Source: an uncultured Verrucomicrobiota bacterium (GTDB lineage Bacteria; Verrucomicrobiota; Verrucomicrobiia; Verrucomicrobiales; Verrucomicrobiaceae). Taken from it: DNA of 52,666 nucleotides. Made by a program: the position numbers and the translations under genes. The notes beneath the pieces were generated by a model. That model made no database searches. It was given only the letters and a program-made list of their open reading frames with translations, and was not told the origin of the DNA. Location of the stretch: the NCBI GenBank assembly GCA_903838675.1, contig CAILZI010000125.1, positions 1 through 52,666 on the forward strand, read 5' to 3'. This document shows, piece by piece, positions 51,286 through 52,666 of this stretch (its first letter is position 1; the number at the start of each line of letters is the position of its first letter).

Positions 51286-51741
51286 TCAATCCCAAGCGTA
51301 CGTTTCATCCCACGCCTGCCCATGGCGGCGCAGCGACTCGCGGCACTCGTCTTGAAACGTGATCTTCCGATGGTGCTCATCCTGACTGGTGATGTAACGC
51401 ACCACGGCGTCCGCCTTCGACTCCGACACGGAGAAACATCCATAACCCGCCTGCCAGTGAAACTGGCGGTACAGCCCGCCACGTTTGTGGATCCAGTTGG
51501 TGGACACGCGTTTGATCTCTTTGACAAACTCGCCAATCGCCAGCGTGCGCGAGAGCGTGGTCAGCAAATGAACGTGATCGGACACACCGCCGATTTGAAT
51601 TGGCAGGCAGTCCAGTTCGTTCGCGCAGCCGCCCAGATAGGCATGCATTTCAGCACGAAAGGAAGCGTCTTGGAAAACCGGTTCGCGATCCTTGGTGGAG
51701 AAGACCGTGTGAATCAAAACGCGGGCCAGGGATTGCGGCAT
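51286..51741 (-). CDS. REP-associated tyrosine transposase (RAYT, Y1_Tnp family)
   Basis: 151 aa. It has the HUH motif VSDHVHLLTTL (H-V-H) near residue 56, FSTKDREPVF near the N-terminus, WQAGYGCFSVSES, and a candidate catalytic Tyr in VVRYITSQDEHHRK near residue 117. It is shorter than IS200 TnpA-like enzymes with extra domains but typical for RAYTs. RAYTs nick and join single-stranded REP hairpins to spread REPINs. Flanked symmetrically by two inverted 105-bp REP repeats, so it probably recognises the CAACCCC hairpin. The start ATG is at 51741. Confidence 0.93.
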   Translation of the reverse strand: MPQSLARVLIHTVFSTKDREPVFQDASFRAEMHAYLGGCANELDCLPIQIGGVSDHVHLLTTLSRTLAIGEFVKEIKRVSTNWIHKRGGLYRQFHWQAGYGCFSVSESKADAVVRYITSQDEHHRKITFQDECRESLRRHGQAWDETYAWD

Positions 51742-51768
51742 GGCGGGAGTTTTGGATCATTCGGTGCA

Positions 51769-51873
51769 TGGACGCAACCCCGTTGGGGTTGGTCCTTGAG
51801 AAACGAGGTGGGTCGTTCGGATACCCAGGGTTCTGCGAACCCTGGGATCAACTACTCAACCCCGTTGGGGTTG
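51769..51873 (-). repeat. right REP-hairpin-REP terminal repeat of the RAYT element
   Basis: Inverted partner of 51157-51261: REP 51775-51791, hairpin 51824-51846, REP 51857-51873, starting at the shared TGGACG boundary. Confidence 0.88.
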
Positions 51874-52014
51874 ACCTGACCGCGCAGCGGCCTTGACGAG
51901 GGCTGCCTTGGCCCCTCCTCCCCGGGCCCTCAAGATCAAACACCTTGCTATATCCCCCTTTGGTGCCAGTATGACACCCCTCAAATTCTGAGGGTTCGTT
52001 TCGTTTCTGTTTTT

Positions 52015-52666
52015 ATGAGTACCCACACCTTCCCTGAATTGGGAATTTCGCCCGAGCTTCTTGAAGCCGTTAAATCCCTCGGCTTTGAGCAGCCCTCACC
52101 CATCCAGGCGGAAGCCATTCCTGTGGCTCTCACCGGACGTGACGTCGTGGGCCAGAGCCAGACCGGTTCTGGCAAAACGATGGCCTTTGGCATCCCCGTG
52201 GTGCAGGGCGTCGATGGCACCAAGCGCCAGGTGCAGGCTCTGATTCTCTGCCCCACCCGCGAGCTGGCCATGCAGGTCTGCGCGGAAATCCACAAGCTGG
52301 CCTCCTTCAAGGAAGGCGTGCGCGCCACGCCGGTGTACGGCGGCGCTTCGTATGACCGCCAGATCCGCGCTTTGCAGAGCGGCTCCCAGATCGTCGTCGG
52401 CACCCCCGGTCGTATCCTCGACTTCATGGAGCGCGGGCTGATCAAGTTCGACGCCCTCAAGATGCTCGTCTTTGATGAAGCCGATGAAATGCTCGACATG
52501 GGCTTCAGCGACGACATCGACCGCCTGATGGCCGCAGTGCCGAAAGAGCGCCAGACCATCTTCTTCTCCGCCACCTTTGAGCCGCGCATCCGCCGCCTGG
52601 TGGAGAACTACACGACCAACGCCGCGACGATCACCATTCAGCAGAAGGCGCTGACCGTGGCGACCG
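52015..52666 (+). CDS. DEAD-box ATP-dependent RNA helicase, N-terminal part
   Basis: Starts at ATG 52015 (MSTHTFPELGISPELLEA) and runs off the window (217 codons seen). DEAD-box motifs in order: Q motif (GFEQPSPIQAEAIP), motif I SQTGSGKT, motif Ia PTRELAMQ, the GG and TPGRIL motifs, motif II VFDEADEMLDMGF (DEAD), and motif III FFSATF. Unwinds RNA duplexes with ATP in ribosome assembly or mRNA decay. The start follows TTTTT with no Shine-Dalgarno. The C-terminal helicase domain is outside the window. Confidence 0.95.
   Translation, partial: MSTHTFPELGISPELLEAVKSLGFEQPSPIQAEAIPVALTGRDVVGQSQTGSGKTMAFGIPVVQGVDGTKRQVQALILCPTRELAMQVCAEIHKLASFKEGVRATPVYGGASYDRQIRALQSGSQIVVGTPGRILDFMERGLIKFDALKMLVFDEADEMLDMGFSDDIDRLMAAVPKERQTIFFSATFEPRIRRLVENYTTNAATITIQQKALTVAT

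Larger units (their letters stand above)
51157..51873. mobile_element. REP/RAYT element with 105-bp inverted ends
   Basis: The left end 51157-51261 and right end 51769-51873 are 105 bp each and inverted with about 90 percent identity by eye. Each holds two copies of CAACCCCAACGGGGTTG (51157-51173, 51239-51255; reverse at 51775-51791, 51857-51873) around a perfect hairpin with 10-base arms CCCAGGGTTC / GAACCCTGGG and 3-base loops (51184-51206, 51824-51846). The REP itself has 7-base arms CAACCCC / GGGGTTG and loop AAC. One RAYT gene lies between the ends. No target-site duplication was evident. Confidence 0.85.

Noticed and set aside
51157..51873. CRISPR array reading of the CAACCCC repeats
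   Set aside because: Only four copies in inverted pairs, no regular spacers, and a RAYT gene between them.

Overview
The window is a GC-rich contig end that most resembles a heterotrophic member of the Verrucomicrobiota (Verrucomicrobiaceae or Prosthecobacter type). That assignment is an inference. It rests on secreted DUF1549/DUF1553, DUF1501 and DUF1592/DUF1588 proteins, many sialidase-, kelch-, SGNH- and ceramidase-like secreted proteins, GntR/LacI-type sugar regulation, and a KorAB 2-oxoacid:ferredoxin oxidoreductase. The first 23 bases are an Illumina adapter remnant, so position 1 is an assembly edge and not biology. No rRNA, tRNA, CRISPR array or prophage was seen.

Layout. 1-5.1 kb: a secreted pectate-lyase-like protein, a DUF1549/DUF1553 protein and a DUF1501 protein (+). 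5.1-7.8 kb (-): FKBP isomerase, SDR and a dimethylformamidase-large-subunit-like protein. 7.9-11.3 kb (+): a multidomain DUF1587/1592/1588/1585 cytochrome-like protein with duplicated carbohydrate-binding-like modules, then a membrane-anchored SHD1-like protein. 11.4-19.1 kb: a catabolic cluster of two Gfo/Idh/MocA oxidoreductases, an HpcH/HpaI aldolase and an SDR, a kelch mutarotase-like protein divergent from a sodium symporter, then an SDR and an amidohydrolase. 19.4-25.2 kb: MgtC-like protein, then a minus-strand set of APH-family kinase, divergent enolase, beta-helix protein and sialate-O-acetylesterase-like protein. 25.3-25.9 kb: a toxin-antitoxin pair whose toxin has no standard start codon. 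26.0-32.5 kb: sialidase-like, SGNH hydrolase, aldolase and ceramidase-like operon (-), divergent from a GntR/LacI regulator, with a convergent SDR. 32.6-36.2 kb: a small CxxC protein, a pseudopilin-like protein, and a metal permease with a very His-rich partner. 36.5-43.3 kb: Ldh-type dehydrogenase, a small cytochrome, a 1032-aa PHP-like hydrolase, a DUF695/RraB protein and an EF-hand protein. 43.4-50.6 kb (-): a 1046-aa coiled-coil protein, an MBL-fold hydrolase, and korB plus a frameshifted korA. 50.8-52.7 kb: a second antitoxin whose toxin is cut off by a REP/RAYT element, then the start of a DEAD-box helicase.

The main candidate system is the set of genes tied together by three copies of one 21-bp operator (CTGGT-N11-ACCAG). 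The copies lie at 11322, 15912 and 30624: before the oxidoreductase/aldolase operon, between kelch and symporter, and directly before the GntR/LacI gene, which is itself divergent from the sialidase-like operon. This points to one regulon that deglycosylates or de-esterifies, imports, oxidises and aldol-cleaves a sugar acid or deoxy-sugar without recognisable NanA, NanE or NanK. The second is a compact RAYT element with two matching 105-bp inverted REP-hairpin-REP ends. It sits in a toxin gene whose antitoxin, like its paralog 25 kb away, appears to be transcribed leaderless.
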